The notes under the pieces are model-generated. The model was not told where the DNA came from and did no database searches. It was given only the letters and a program-made list of their open reading frames with translations. 64,000 bases of DNA, taken from contig JAIRPV010000015.1 of assembly GCA_031256825.1 (NCBI GenBank), positions 62,001 to 126,000 on the forward strand, written 5' to 3'. Shown here one piece after another: positions 24,569 to 33,376 of the stretch; position 1 is the first letter of the stretch, and every line of letters begins with the position of its first letter. This DNA is from Oscillospiraceae bacterium. Its GTDB lineage: Bacteria; Bacillota; Clostridia; Oscillospirales; Acutalibacteraceae. The translations under genes were made by a program, and so were the position numbers.

Positions 24569-24597
24569 ATCATACCGCAATCCGCAGCGAAAGTCAA
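24569..24597 (-). promoter_or_regulatory. Promoter P2 of the candidate RNA
   Basis: On the minus strand TTGACT (24592-24597), a 17-base spacer and TATGAT (24569-24574). The predicted start coincides with the 5' arm of the closing stem of the candidate RNA. Confidence 0.65.
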
Positions 24598-24734
24598 TTG
24601 ATTCCGCCGAAAAACTTTCCATATTTTTGTCGAAATTTCAAAATATGGCACAAACACGCAATTTTCACACAACGAATTAGAAAAAAAAGGAAGAGAAATG
24701 ACAATTTATGTTATTTTGCCGCCCATCGCGCAGC

Positions 24735-24763
24735 AAAAAGGGCGAACCAACAGCGGTTCGCCC
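24735..24763 (-). terminator. Terminator of the 593-residue membrane protein gene
   Basis: GGGCGAACC / GGTTCGCCC, a perfect 9-bp stem with a 6-base loop, followed on the minus strand by TTTTTG. Confidence 0.9.
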
Positions 24764-24783
24764 CAAATGAGTCGCTCAATGTG

Positions 24784-26565
24784 CTATTCTGCCACAACGG
24801 AGCGGGCCTTGGCAATGGCCGCGCCATCCGGCGCGGGGTCAAATGTGATTGTCACCACATCCCCCGTGTCGAGCAGCACCGCGGCGGCGGCCTGCGCGGC
24901 CGTTATGCTGTAGTAGAACTGCCCGCCCTCCAGGCGAATATAATAGGTCGTGTTCCCGTTGACCACAGCCGAACGGATGGCCGCAATTGTGCCGGTCACG
25001 CTCCGCAGCCCGTCGGCGTCGGTTTCGCCGGGTTCCGGCTCCTCCGTTTTGTCGGGCGCGGCCGGTTTTTGCGTCAGCACGCCCTCTTCGTCCAGCGCCG
25101 TCAGATACAGGCTGCTGCACTCCGCCAGCGTCTTGCCCCATACCTTTGTTTTGTTGCTCTGCCGCACGTTCACCATGGCGTAGCCCTGCACCACGCCGGA
25201 GTCGTCCTTGAGCGACAAAAAGTAGGTGGGTTCGCCGCTGACGTTGATGAGCAGCGGGAACGTCGCCATCCAGCGGTAAGCGCTCACCAACCCCTGCGCC
25301 GCCTCCTGCGCGGCCGCTTCTATGGCGCCGGGCACTTTGTAGTAGTTGGCCTCCTTCGTGCGCTGGTTGACCATGATAAAGCCGTAGATGCTCGTGTTGT
25401 CGTCCGCCGAGGTCACGCCCGTGTAAAGGTATACGTCGTCATTCTGGGCAAGATAATTGTAGCCCGCCGTTACCATAGAAACATTCTTTTTGCCCAGCAG
25501 AGAATTCCAGAAGCCGCTGTTATATTTGCCGTAGTAATTATATTGCGCGGTCAGCAGCTCCGCGCTGTAAACCCGGTCGATCCATTGCATGCTCTTGTCT
25601 TCGCGCACCTGCTTGATGCTGTATTCTTTGCATTCGCCGTTGACGGCGTCCACCATCACAATCCCGGCAACGTCTGCGCCGCCGAGCAGCCCAATGGTCT
25701 TCTGGAGCACCGGCGCAATCCAGAACGGCCGCCCGTTGTCGTCTATCTCGAACGTGGGGATATCGAACATCCGCGTGGGGTAGCGGAAGCGCAGGTGCCG
25801 CTTGAGCAGTTTTTGGAAGTGTTCCGCGTCCGTGTAGCGGATGCGGTCTTCCACCCGCACAAACTTCGATTGCTCGTTGGCCATGTCCACAACAACGTAG
25901 CCGGGCAGCCCCTTGCCCGTGTTGGTGAACCACCGCACAATGTCCGCGTAAGAAAGCGCCACCACGCGCACCGGCTTTTGCTGATAATTGATCTGCGTAT
26001 TGCTTTCGCTGATGATAAACTGCGACTTCAGATCGCTCAGATCGCCCAGCGTGCGCCCGGCCACCACCTTCGCCGAATCCTTATCCAGCTTCGGTATTTC
26101 CGAAAAGTTCGGCTCGTTGATGTCCTTCGCGAAATCCGCCTCCTGGTTGACAGGCATCAGCTCGCTGTAGCGCCTGGCGTGGAAGAGCGGCGACGAAAAC
26201 GCCCACATCGCCCCAAAGAAGAGCGCAACCGCAAGCAGCAATCCCAACGGCACGCGTATGACCTTGCGCACCCAGGGCACATATTCCGGCCGCGCGCCCG
26301 CGTTGCTGAGCAAAAAGATCAGCACGATGAACGAGCCAATCACCAGCGCAATATAATAATAAAGCTCTTGCGCGCGGAAATTCAACGGAGGCAGCATCAC
26401 ATACCAGCCGATCAGCGCCGTCAGCACCATGCCAACGAGGCTCAGGGCAATGCGCAGGCCCGCCCGTTCCGGTGGAAACACCGCCGCTTTCTTTTTTTCC
26501 GGCTCTTTGCGCCTGCCCCGCCCGTCGCCCTTATCCGAGAAATCCACCTGAATCGGTTCCGCCAT
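24784..26565 (-). CDS. Membrane-anchored protein of unknown function with large external domain
   Basis: 593 residues; the ATG at 26565 follows GGGGAGG. The N-terminal ~40 residues are charged and cytosolic. Three hydrophobic helices follow (AGLRIALSLVGMVLTALIGW; YYYIALVIGSFIVLIFLL; VPLGLLLAVALFFGAMWAF). Then come about 440 soluble residues with two similar-looking alpha/beta stretches (for example FWIAPVLQKTIGLLGGADVAGIVMVD and TSADDNTSIYGFIMVNQRTKEANYYKVPGA) and a small C-terminal beta domain (residues ~510-593) reached through a Pro/Glu-rich linker. I do not recognise the family. The repeated ability to read as GxVxVDxxxGExxxY suggests PepSY-like or sensor-type folds, but this is a guess. 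It is transcribed alone from a promoter overlapping that of the divergent CPBP protease. Confidence 0.75.
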   Translation of the reverse strand: MAEPIQVDFSDKGDGRGRRKEPEKKKAAVFPPERAGLRIALSLVGMVLTALIGWYVMLPPLNFRAQELYYYIALVIGSFIVLIFLLSNAGARPEYVPWVRKVIRVPLGLLLAVALFFGAMWAFSSPLFHARRYSELMPVNQEADFAKDINEPNFSEIPKLDKDSAKVVAGRTLGDLSDLKSQFIISESNTQINYQQKPVRVVALSYADIVRWFTNTGKGLPGYVVVDMANEQSKFVRVEDRIRYTDAEHFQKLLKRHLRFRYPTRMFDIPTFEIDDNGRPFWIAPVLQKTIGLLGGADVAGIVMVDAVNGECKEYSIKQVREDKSMQWIDRVYSAELLTAQYNYYGKYNSGFWNSLLGKKNVSMVTAGYNYLAQNDDVYLYTGVTSADDNTSIYGFIMVNQRTKEANYYKVPGAIEAAAQEAAQGLVSAYRWMATFPLLINVSGEPTYFLSLKDDSGVVQGYAMVNVRQSNKTKVWGKTLAECSSLYLTALDEEGVLTQKPAAPDKTEEPEPGETDADGLRSVTGTIAAIRSAVVNGNTTYYIRLEGGQFYYSITAAQAAAAVLLDTGDVVTITFDPAPDGAAIAKARSVVAE

Positions 26566-26607
26566 GGTTGTTCCTCCCCATCAGTTGTTAATTTTTGTCC
26601 GCCGGGC

Positions 26608-26636
26608 TTGCGCCCGCGTCCTTTTTCTGTTATAAT
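26608..26636 (+). promoter_or_regulatory. Promoter of the CPBP protease gene
   Basis: TTGCGC (26608-26613), 17-base spacer, TATAAT (26631-26636). It is interlocked with the oppositely oriented promoter at 26643-26671, so the two could exclude each other. The leader to 26771 is about 130 bases and contains an unsupported 39-codon frame ending within the protease start. Confidence 0.65.
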
Positions 26637-26642
26637 ACTACT

Positions 26643-26671
26643 ATCATACCATATCCCATGGAAAAATACAA
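26643..26671 (-). promoter_or_regulatory. Promoter of the 593-residue membrane protein gene
   Basis: On the minus strand TTGTAT (26666-26671), 17-base spacer, TATGAT (26643-26648). Confidence 0.6.
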
Positions 26672-26770
26672 GCTTTTTTTCGGCGCTTTCAGGAAATCTG
26701 CGCCCAAAGCCCTGGCGAAGCGCGTTTCGCCAAGCGCTTTGCAAAAAATTAAAACAGAAAGCAGACCCCT

Positions 26771-27760
26771 ATGCTGATCTTCGACGCCAACCAAAGCGCC
26801 CCCCTTCTCCCCGTTCCCCCGCCCGTCCGGGCCGATCTGCGCCGCCTGTCGCGCGCAGGCGGCTGCGCGCTGCTGCTGATCTGTATCTTGCAGCAGCTGC
26901 TGGGCTTAGCCATCGGCCTTGCGCCGCGGCTGATCCCCGGCTATCACCAGCTGATGCGCGCCGTAGGGCCGGTTTATTTCAACGGCCTGCTGTACCTGGC
27001 GACGAGCGTTCTCGCGGTGATGCCCGGGGCGCTGCTGGGGCTGCGCATGCTGACCCCCGCCGAGCAAAACCGCGCCCTGCCTTTTTCCGGCAGGCGGGGA
27101 ACAGAAACCAAAGCGCAGCGGCTGCCGATCATTTTTGCCGGGGCGGCTCTGTGCCTGCTGAGCAACACAGTCACAGCGGTGCTCAGTTCTTTCGTAAAAC
27201 AGTTTGGCCTGGAATTTACAGGGCCAGATAGCGCCACGGCAACCACGCTGCCCGGCGTGCTCTTTTCGCTGCTGACCATCGCGGTGGTGCCTGCCCTTGT
27301 GGAGGAGCTGTTCATGCGCGGCGTTTTGTTGCAGCCGCTGCGCCGGTATGGCGATGGCTTCGCCGTGGTGTGTTCGGCGCTGCTGTTCGCGCTGCTGCAC
27401 CAAAACATGGTGCAGGCCCCGATGGCGTTTTTCTCCGGGCTGGTGCTGGGCTGGGCCGCAGTCCGCACAGGTTCGCTCTGGGCGCCGATTGGCATCCATA
27501 TGTGGAACAACGCCGCTTCTGTTATCCTCTCGGCGCTGGAAGAAAAAGCGGGGGAGGGCAGCTATGTTTTTCTCGTTTATCTGCTGGCGCTGGGCGCGCT
27601 GGGTTTGGTGAGCCTCTTCGTGCTGCTGCTCCAGCGGCAGCCGCGCCCGCGGCCAGTTCCTCCGCCCCGCCGCGCGCGGCATTACCTGCTCGGCAGCGCG
27701 GCAATGGTGATTGCCCTGATCTATTTTTTGGCGATGCTGGGATATAGCATACGGCGATAG
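26771..27760 (+). CDS. CPBP-family intramembrane metalloprotease (CAAX protease/Abi-like)
   Basis: 329 residues with about eight hydrophobic helices. The three glutamyl-protease motifs are in order: EELFMRG (EExxxR) near residue 178, FALLHQN (FxxxH) near 211, and IHMWNN (HxxxN/B) near 244. The family includes Rce1-like prenyl-protein proteases and bacteriocin-immunity or stress proteins; the substrate here is unknown and the site of action is the membrane. The start at the ATG 26771 has only a weak AGAAAG upstream. It is divergent from the unknown membrane protein and followed by the LCP pair. Confidence 0.9.
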   Translation: MLIFDANQSAPLLPVPPPVRADLRRLSRAGGCALLLICILQQLLGLAIGLAPRLIPGYHQLMRAVGPVYFNGLLYLATSVLAVMPGALLGLRMLTPAEQNRALPFSGRRGTETKAQRLPIIFAGAALCLLSNTVTAVLSSFVKQFGLEFTGPDSATATTLPGVLFSLLTIAVVPALVEELFMRGVLLQPLRRYGDGFAVVCSALLFALLHQNMVQAPMAFFSGLVLGWAAVRTGSLWAPIGIHMWNNAASVILSALEEKAGEGSYVFLVYLLALGALGLVSLFVLLLQRQPRPRPVPPPRRARHYLLGSAAMVIALIYFLAMLGYSIRR

Positions 27761-27801
27761 CTGCCAAATTATGGATATTATTAGCAAACTAAAATTTGAT
27801 A

Positions 27802-27830
27802 TTGTATCAGACGTCAAAATGTGCTATAAT
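27802..27830 (+). promoter_or_regulatory. Promoter upstream of the LCP genes, extended -10
   Basis: TTGTAT (27802-27807), 17-base spacer, TATAAT (27825-27830) preceded by TG. From TGCTATAAT on, the sequence resembles the 79-bp repeat seen at 34998-35085 and 55471. Confidence 0.7.
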
Positions 27831-27866
27831 AAGCATGTAGCTTGCGGCGAGGTATGGCTCTGCGAA
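27822..27866 (+). repeat. Degenerate partial copy of the 79-bp promoter-linked repeat
   Basis: TGCTATAATAAGCATGTAGC followed by GGCGAGGTAT matches the first ~35 bases of the repeat units at 55471 and 35085; the match then fades. Confidence 0.5.
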
Positions 27867-27909
27867 GCAATCAGCATATGGTTTGTGTAGATAATAGACG
27901 TTAGGATGG

Positions 27910-29295
27910 ATGGCTGCAATGGAAGAGGAACTTCTGCGACTGGAAAAGACTGTAAAAAATCGCAACCGGCGGCGGCTTGTCATCATTCTGTGCCTTGTGG
28001 CGGCCGTGCTCGGCGCGGCGGCTTTCAGCGTGTGGCGCGCGTATGACTGGCTGTTCGGCGGAATCGGCGACCTGATCTCCCCCCCCACTACCCTGCAATT
28101 CCAGGGGGACGAGTTCACCGAACCCGAAGAAACCGATCCCAACTTTGAGTCGCTGCACGACATCTCGGACGCGACGAATCTCAATGGCTTTTTGCGGGAA
28201 TGGTGGTACAACGGCGGCGATCACAACATCCGTTACAGCAAAGATGTGGTCAATGTGCTGCTGATTGGGCAAGATTACGCCAACCCGGGAACCAATGGGC
28301 GCTCCGACACCATGATGCTCTGCTCTGTGAACAAGAAGACGCGCACAATCACGCTCGTCTCGTTTCTGCGCGACAGCTACGCCTATCTGAACATCGGAGA
28401 AAAAGAATACTACCACCGTTTCAACTCCGCGCTGATGTACGGCGGGCCGGAAGCGGTCATGGACGCCATCAGCCATCTGTATAAGGTGAAAGTCGATCAC
28501 TATGCGATGGTGGACTTCAAGTCCTTCCCCAAACTCATCGACGCGCTGGGCGGGGTCACGCTGGATGTGGAAGCGCACGAAGCAAGGTATATCAACCGCA
28601 CAGCGCCTTCCATGAAAAACGCCTTCCCCTTTGGCGAAGGCGTGCAGCTCAATGGCAAGCAGGCGCTGGTGTATTCGCGCATCCGCAAGCTGGATTCCGA
28701 CATTGAACGCACCGCGCGGCAGCAGAAGATCATCGAAGCCATCGTCCACAGCGCGCGGGATGCGGGCAACGGGCAATTGCTCAACGCGGTAAAACAGCTG
28801 CTGCCCTATGTTCTGACCAACTACAGCGAACCGCAGCTGATGAGCCTCGCCACCCAGGCCGTGACCGGCGGCTGGGCAAGGTTTGGCATGGCGAAAGCAA
28901 GCTATCCCATCTTCTACGGCGAAAATTTCAACTGCGTCACAGGCACCATCAACGGCATGCAAATCCTGATTGTCGATTATCCCCTGGCGGCGCAGCAGCT
29001 GCAAACGCAGCTTTATGGCGAAAGCAACATCGATCTTTCGAACGACGCAAATCGCAGCGCCTATATCCAGTCGCTGTTCCGCAGCGCGCAGCAGCAAACG
29101 CGCCCCCGCGCCACCACGCAATATAACAGTTCCACCACGCAGCCCGCCGTCAGCTACGACGATAACCCCGATCTCCCGGATGCGACGGAAGCCCCTGTTA
29201 CAACAACGGCGGCCGGCGGCCTGCTCCCGTGGCTGTTCGGTTCAAAAAGCGAGGCAACAGAAGCCCCGCCGCAAGAAGCCCCGCCGGAAGGGTAA
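27910..29295 (+). CDS. LytR-CpsA-Psr (LCP) family phosphotransferase
   Basis: 461 residues with a short cytosolic N-terminus, one membrane helix (LVIILCLVAAVLGAAAFSVW) and an external LCP domain. Conserved features are VNVLLIGQDY, GRSDTMMLCSVNKKTRTITLVSFLRDSYA (the Asp and Arg that bind the polyprenyl pyrophosphate substrate), VDFKSFPKLIDALGGVTLDV and YSRIRKLDSDIERTARQQ. LCP enzymes attach teichoic acids or capsular polymers to peptidoglycan. The Thr/Pro/Glu-rich C-terminal ~80 residues are a disordered tail. ATG 27910 is used with the AGGATGG site; ATG 27919 is possible. A second LCP gene follows 70 bases downstream. Confidence 0.93.
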   Translation: MAAMEEELLRLEKTVKNRNRRRLVIILCLVAAVLGAAAFSVWRAYDWLFGGIGDLISPPTTLQFQGDEFTEPEETDPNFESLHDISDATNLNGFLREWWYNGGDHNIRYSKDVVNVLLIGQDYANPGTNGRSDTMMLCSVNKKTRTITLVSFLRDSYAYLNIGEKEYYHRFNSALMYGGPEAVMDAISHLYKVKVDHYAMVDFKSFPKLIDALGGVTLDVEAHEARYINRTAPSMKNAFPFGEGVQLNGKQALVYSRIRKLDSDIERTARQQKIIEAIVHSARDAGNGQLLNAVKQLLPYVLTNYSEPQLMSLATQAVTGGWARFGMAKASYPIFYGENFNCVTGTINGMQILIVDYPLAAQQLQTQLYGESNIDLSNDANRSAYIQSLFRSAQQQTRPRATTQYNSSTTQPAVSYDDNPDLPDATEAPVTTTAAGGLLPWLFGSKSEATEAPPQEAPPEG

Positions 29296-29365
29296 GAACC
29301 GGATTCCCCAAATGGAGCGGCGTTTGTTCGGCGGCTGATGGCTCCCCGGAGAGGAGGCGGTCTCT

Positions 29366-30724
29366 ATGGCGCAACAACAGCATATGGGCAAACGGCGGTT
29401 CCCCCGCCGGCTGCGCACCTTTGCGCTGGGCGCCGCGCTGCTGCTGGCAGTCGCCGCAATGGGCCTGTATGCCTATTACAACAATCTAACGTCCAAAATT
29501 CAGCACAACGAGGGCTATTACTACGCAACGGAAACCGAAACGCAGGAGGAGCAAACCGGCCTGGCCGTGGGGTTCGAAAATGTGAACGCGCGATCGCTGG
29601 ATGAATTTTTGCGAACCTGGGCAAAAAACGGCATCCAAAAACTGGAGGATAAAAACGTGCTCAACATCCTGCTTTGCGGGGTGGACAGCAAAAACGGCAG
29701 GGGCCTGGGCGGCCGCTCCGACGCAATGGTGCTCATCTCCATTAACCGCAAAGATAAGTGCATTACGCTCACTTCGTTCTTCCGCGACTGCTATTCCTAT
29801 ATTGATCTCAGCGGCGATCCCAACCATCCCCGGCAGGTCATGGATCGCGTCAACTCGGCCTATTCGCTGGGCGGCCCGGCCACGCTGGTGGATACCCTCG
29901 AGAACAACTATAAGATCGTCATCGACGGCTTTATCTCGGCGGATTTTGTCTCGTTCCCAAAGCTCATCAACGCGCTGGGCGGCGTCACGCTGGATGTGAC
30001 CCAAAAAGAGGCCGACTACATCAACCGCACGGCTCCCGCCATGAAGGGCAAATTCCCCGCCGGCAAGCAGGTGCATCTCAGCGGGCAGCAGGCTCTGGTG
30101 TTCGCGCGCATTCGCAAGCTGGATTCCGACGTCAACCGCACGGCGCGGCAGAGGGCTGTGATTTCCGCGCTGATTGGCAGCGCGCGGGAAGCCACGCCCC
30201 GGCAAATTCTGGATTCCCTCCGGGCCGTGCCAAAGCATGTGACCACAAACTTCAGCGAAGATGCCATCGATCAGCTGGCGCGGGATATGATTGCGCAGGG
30301 CTGGCTGAAATACGATGTGAAACATCTGCATTCGCCAACAGTCCCCGAAGACGGCGCAGCCCCCACAGGCTCTTCCACCTATATCAACGATCGCTGGCTT
30401 TGGGTTGTGGATTACCCCCGCGAGGCGCAGCGGCTGCAGCGGGCGCTTTACGGCGTCACAAGCATCCGGCTGGCGCAGGCCGGGCGCGAAGATTACCTGG
30501 CGGAACTGTTCCGCAAAGCGGGCGATCGGCGCACCACAAAACCCGCAACAACCTCGTCAGCGCCCGCCACAACCACCGAACCCGAATCCGAATCCACAAA
30601 AAAGCCGCTGTTCCCCTGGTTCACAAAAGCACAGGAAACAACGGCGGAACCCGCATTGGAAGAGTCGTCGGCCGAAGCGCTGTTGACCGAAACAGCCGCG
30701 GCAACAGAATCAGCCGCCGGATAA
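29366..30724 (+). CDS. LytR-CpsA-Psr (LCP) family phosphotransferase (paralogue)
   Basis: 452 residues with the same layout as the preceding gene: membrane helix LRTFALGAALLLAVAAMGLYAYY, then LNILLCGVDS, GGRSDAMVLISINRKDKCITLTSFFRDCYS, FPKLINALGGVTLDV and FARIRKLDSDVNRTARQRA, and a low-complexity Thr/Ser/Glu tail. A GGAGG site precedes the ATG. It is a tandem paralogue: both attach cell-wall glycopolymers to peptidoglycan, perhaps with different polymers. A terminator follows, so the pair forms one transcription unit. Confidence 0.93.
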   Translation: MAQQQHMGKRRFPRRLRTFALGAALLLAVAAMGLYAYYNNLTSKIQHNEGYYYATETETQEEQTGLAVGFENVNARSLDEFLRTWAKNGIQKLEDKNVLNILLCGVDSKNGRGLGGRSDAMVLISINRKDKCITLTSFFRDCYSYIDLSGDPNHPRQVMDRVNSAYSLGGPATLVDTLENNYKIVIDGFISADFVSFPKLINALGGVTLDVTQKEADYINRTAPAMKGKFPAGKQVHLSGQQALVFARIRKLDSDVNRTARQRAVISALIGSAREATPRQILDSLRAVPKHVTTNFSEDAIDQLARDMIAQGWLKYDVKHLHSPTVPEDGAAPTGSSTYINDRWLWVVDYPREAQRLQRALYGVTSIRLAQAGREDYLAELFRKAGDRRTTKPATTSSAPATTTEPESESTKKPLFPWFTKAQETTAEPALEESSAEALLTETAAATESAAG

Positions 30725-30739
30725 CCCGGCGCAAAAACC

Positions 30740-30769
30740 AACGCCCCCGCTTTTGGCGGAGGCGTTTTT
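30740..30769 (+). terminator. Terminator of the LCP operon
   Basis: ACGCCCCCGC / GCGGAGGCGT with a short TTTTG loop, followed by TTTTTG. Confidence 0.85.
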
Positions 30770-30780
30770 GCCGCGCACAA

Positions 30781-31101
30781 TCAGCCAATCCGCACGCCGT
30801 CGCGCAGACGGATTTTACCCATAAACGGAATTTTAAGGAAACCGCTGGCCGTATCGCCCTCCACCGTCAGCCCGAAGGGGATGTCTTTGCCCGGCAGCAG
30901 CGACGTGTGGGCAATGCCGGTCACGGTATTGGTCTCTTCGTCGACTTCAATGTCTTCGAACGTGTTTTCGGGCATGTCCATCCCGGTCAGTTCAATCTGA
31001 ATGTCGTAGCCGCCGTCCTTTTCGCCAACTGCCAGGAGCGCTTCGCCTTTGTAGAACATGGTATCCACAAGAAACTTCCATTTGCCTTCGCCTAGTAACA
31101 T
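30781..31101 (-). CDS. Small conserved protein of unknown function
   Basis: 106 residues from the ATG at 31101, nine bases after AAGGAG; an ATG nine bases earlier touches the site. The sequence is acidic and beta-rich (KWKFLVDTMFYKGEALLAVGEKDGGYDIQIEL given in parts: a strand pair with GGYDIQIEL, then GLTVEGDTASGFLKIPF), with no signal or membrane segment. The composition resembles small lipocalin- or META-like beta barrels, but I do not recognise a family. It follows the ABC-2 permease gene on the same strand after 43 bases and may belong to its transcript. Confidence 0.65.
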   Translation of the reverse strand: MLLGEGKWKFLVDTMFYKGEALLAVGEKDGGYDIQIELTGMDMPENTFEDIEVDEETNTVTGIAHTSLLPGKDIPFGLTVEGDTASGFLKIPFMGKIRLRDGVRIG

Positions 31102-31144
31102 AACGCACATCTCCTTATTTATTTTTACGGCAGCGCCGCAATGT

Positions 31145-32422
31145 CTAACCTTTGATCAGCTTCCGCACTTCCCCAAACTTCAGCCTGCCGCCGTAGTGCA
31201 GCACCGAAGCGGCGTAGACTTTGCTCGAGATCCAGGCAACCAGCACAATGGCAACGATCATTCCGCCAATCGAAGCCGCCACCAGTCCCGGCGTATAATC
31301 GCCGCCAAGCAAAATGCCCGGCGCGGCGTAGGGCGCCGTAAATGGGATATACATCATCAGCTTGCCTACGCTCCCGGCGGAATAGACGGCAGGCCCCACG
31401 CCCATGGCGAAGTAACCGCCGTAAAACGAAAAAACGGAAACCATAGACGCGGGCATCATGGCCGATTGCAGGTCTTCCATCTTGCTCACCATGGCCCCGC
31501 ACATGGAATTGATCATGCTGAACAGCGCGTAGCCCAGCAAAAAATATACCACAAGCAAAACAGCCCTGACGAACGTCATCGAAGGCAGGGCAATCCCCGG
31601 GCCGAACCCGCCGGGAGGCACCAACAGCTTCGCGCAGGCTGTGGAAAACAGCAGTACCCCCAGCATCTGCGAAAGGCCAACCAGCCCCATGCCAATGCAC
31701 TTGCCCAAAAGAATCCGGGTGGGTTTCGCGCTGACAATCAGCGTTTCCATCACGCGCGTGCTCTTCTCTGTCGCAACGCTCATCGCAACGCCGTAGCCAT
31801 GGATATAGATGGTGAGGAACATCATGAGCATCAGCGCCATGCCCGCCGCGTAGTTGGAAACGTTGGTGCCCCCCGCAAATTCCTGCGCCAGCGGCAGCTG
31901 CGTTTGCACAATGGCTTCGCTTTGCGCCGCGTCATACCCCAGCTGCGCGAACGCGTGCACGCGGTATAGGTTGGCCATCGCCTGCCATATGGCGTCGGTG
32001 GGCGCGGCGCTCATAAAATCTTTTGTCGTAATGGTAACTTCCGGCGGCTGTTCCGCGCCCAGCTCCAGGAGCAAAACTTGGCCGTCCGCCCGGATTTTGC
32101 CGAGGATTTCCGCCTTTTGCGCCGCGTCAACCGGCCTGACGTCGAACTCCAGCCGCTGGGCCAGCACGTCGCCCGCGTCGGAAAGCACGGCGCTGTCGTT
32201 GATGAGGTAACAGGTATACCCCGCATCCGGGGCTGCCCCGCCTTCCAGCGCCTCTTCCCCCGGCCCGGCGCCGCCGCTCCCGCCCATTTGCGGCAAAATA
32301 ATGCACGCGGCCAATATCAGCAGAAAAAATATGCCGTTGGTCACCCAAAAAGATTTGCGGCGCACCGCTTCGCGGAATGTGAACCCCGCGACGGCCATAA
32401 TCTGTTTGCGCTGCTGTTTCAT
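31145..32422 (-). CDS. ABC-2 type transporter permease (NatB-like)
   Basis: 425 residues: one N-terminal helix (VTNGIFFLLILAACIIL), a ~150-residue external domain and five to six C-terminal helices. MSVATEKSTRVMETLIVSAKPTRILLGK is shown here only as the family signature xxEKxxRvxExLlxs typical of NatB/ABC-2 exporters. Its ATG overlaps the stop of the ATPase gene (ATGA), so translation is coupled and the two form one exporter. Family members export Na+, antibiotics or peptides; the substrate is unknown here. Confidence 0.9.
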   Translation of the reverse strand: MKQQRKQIMAVAGFTFREAVRRKSFWVTNGIFFLLILAACIILPQMGGSGGAGPGEEALEGGAAPDAGYTCYLINDSAVLSDAGDVLAQRLEFDVRPVDAAQKAEILGKIRADGQVLLLELGAEQPPEVTITTKDFMSAAPTDAIWQAMANLYRVHAFAQLGYDAAQSEAIVQTQLPLAQEFAGGTNVSNYAAGMALMLMMFLTIYIHGYGVAMSVATEKSTRVMETLIVSAKPTRILLGKCIGMGLVGLSQMLGVLLFSTACAKLLVPPGGFGPGIALPSMTFVRAVLLVVYFLLGYALFSMINSMCGAMVSKMEDLQSAMMPASMVSVFSFYGGYFAMGVGPAVYSAGSVGKLMMYIPFTAPYAAPGILLGGDYTPGLVAASIGGMIVAIVLVAWISSKVYAASVLHYGGRLKFGEVRKLIKG

Positions 32423-33345
32423 GCGGCGGCGCCCCCTTTTCCGGCCTCCCCGGCCACTTTTTCAATAAAAATCTCGTGCAGCGTCGGCTCGCTGAGCACA
32501 AACTTCAGCGGCATAAGCCCCGCCGCCAGCATGCGTTGCAGCAGTCGCTCGCAAAGCTGATCCGCGTTTTCTTCCGGCAGAGCGAACACCGCCCCGTCCG
32601 CCCGCGTTTCCAGCTGCGTCAGCCCTCCGTCCCGCGCCATTTTGTAGGTCTCTTCCGCGCCTTCAAGCAGCAGCCTTGTGTGGCCGTAGCCCGCCTTGAT
32701 CCGCTTCAAATTCCCCTGAAGCAGCGCCCTGCCCTTGTGCAGCAGCGTGATTTCCCGGCAATATTCCTCCACGGTGGACATTTGGTGCGAACTCAAAATC
32801 ACAAACTTCCCGCCTGCGGCCATTTCTTGCAGCAAATCGTGGAACAGCTGGGTATTCAGCGGATCAAGCCCGCTGAAGGGCTCGTCGAGGAACAGCAGCT
32901 GCGGATCGTGAATCAGCGTGGAAATCAGCTGGATCTTTTGCTGGTTGCCCTTGCTGAGCCGTTCGGCGATCACAGTTTCATATTCCGCAACCCCCAGCCG
33001 CCTGAGCCAGGCTCGCGCGGCCCGCGCGGCCTCGCGCTTGCCCAGCCCGCGCAGCTGTCCGTAATATACCAGCTGCTCGAGCACTTTTGTTTTCATATAA
33101 ATGCCGCGCTCCTCGGGCATGTACCCGAAGCGCACGCCGCTTTTGGCAACGGGTTTGCCCTCCCAGCGGGCCTCGCCCGCGTCAATGGGCAGCATGTCCA
33201 GGATCATGCGAATGGTGGTGGTCTTCCCCGCGCCGTTGGTGCCAATCAACCCGTAGACCCCCGGCTCCTGCATCGAAAAGCTCAGGTTGTCCACAGCAAC
33301 GTTGGAACCAAACCGTTTGGTCAGGCCGCTTACCGTCAACGCCAT
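32419..33345 (-). CDS. ABC transporter ATP-binding protein (NatA-like)
   Basis: 308 residues from the ATG at 33345 (AAGGGGG site). Walker A is GTNGAGKTTT, the Q-loop region FGYMPEERGIYMK, signature LSKGNQQKIQ, Walker B LLFLDEPFSGLDP and the switch His LSSHQMSTVE. The C-terminal ~90 residues form the DUF4162-like regulatory domain found in NatA/YhaQ-type ATPases. With the permease it forms an export complex. A consensus promoter sits 32 bases upstream. Confidence 0.95.
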   Translation of the reverse strand: MALTVSGLTKRFGSNVAVDNLSFSMQEPGVYGLIGTNGAGKTTTIRMILDMLPIDAGEARWEGKPVAKSGVRFGYMPEERGIYMKTKVLEQLVYYGQLRGLGKREAARAARAWLRRLGVAEYETVIAERLSKGNQQKIQLISTLIHDPQLLFLDEPFSGLDPLNTQLFHDLLQEMAAGGKFVILSSHQMSTVEEYCREITLLHKGRALLQGNLKRIKAGYGHTRLLLEGAEETYKMARDGGLTQLETRADGAVFALPEENADQLCERLLQRMLAAGLMPLKFVLSEPTLHEIFIEKVAGEAGKGGAAA

Positions 33346-33376
33346 CGGCCCGCCCCCTTTCTGCTTGATGATTTTC

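Larger units (their letters stand above)
24203..24783. other. Regulatory interval upstream of the fibre operon
   Basis: This 581-base gap holds, from right to left on the minus strand, the terminator of the 593-residue membrane protein gene, promoter P2, a structured candidate RNA ending in a terminator, promoter P1 and the leader of the signal peptidase gene. No protein gene is supported in it. Confidence 0.75.

Noticed and set aside
26658..26777. 39-codon upstream frame overlapping the CPBP protease start
   Set aside because: There is no ribosome site and the composition is not convincing. The overlap may be chance.
24370..27231. 953-codon plus-strand open frame
   Set aside because: It runs antisense to the 593-residue membrane protein and crosses two promoters and a terminator. 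Its Arg/His-rich composition is typical of GC-rich shadow frames.
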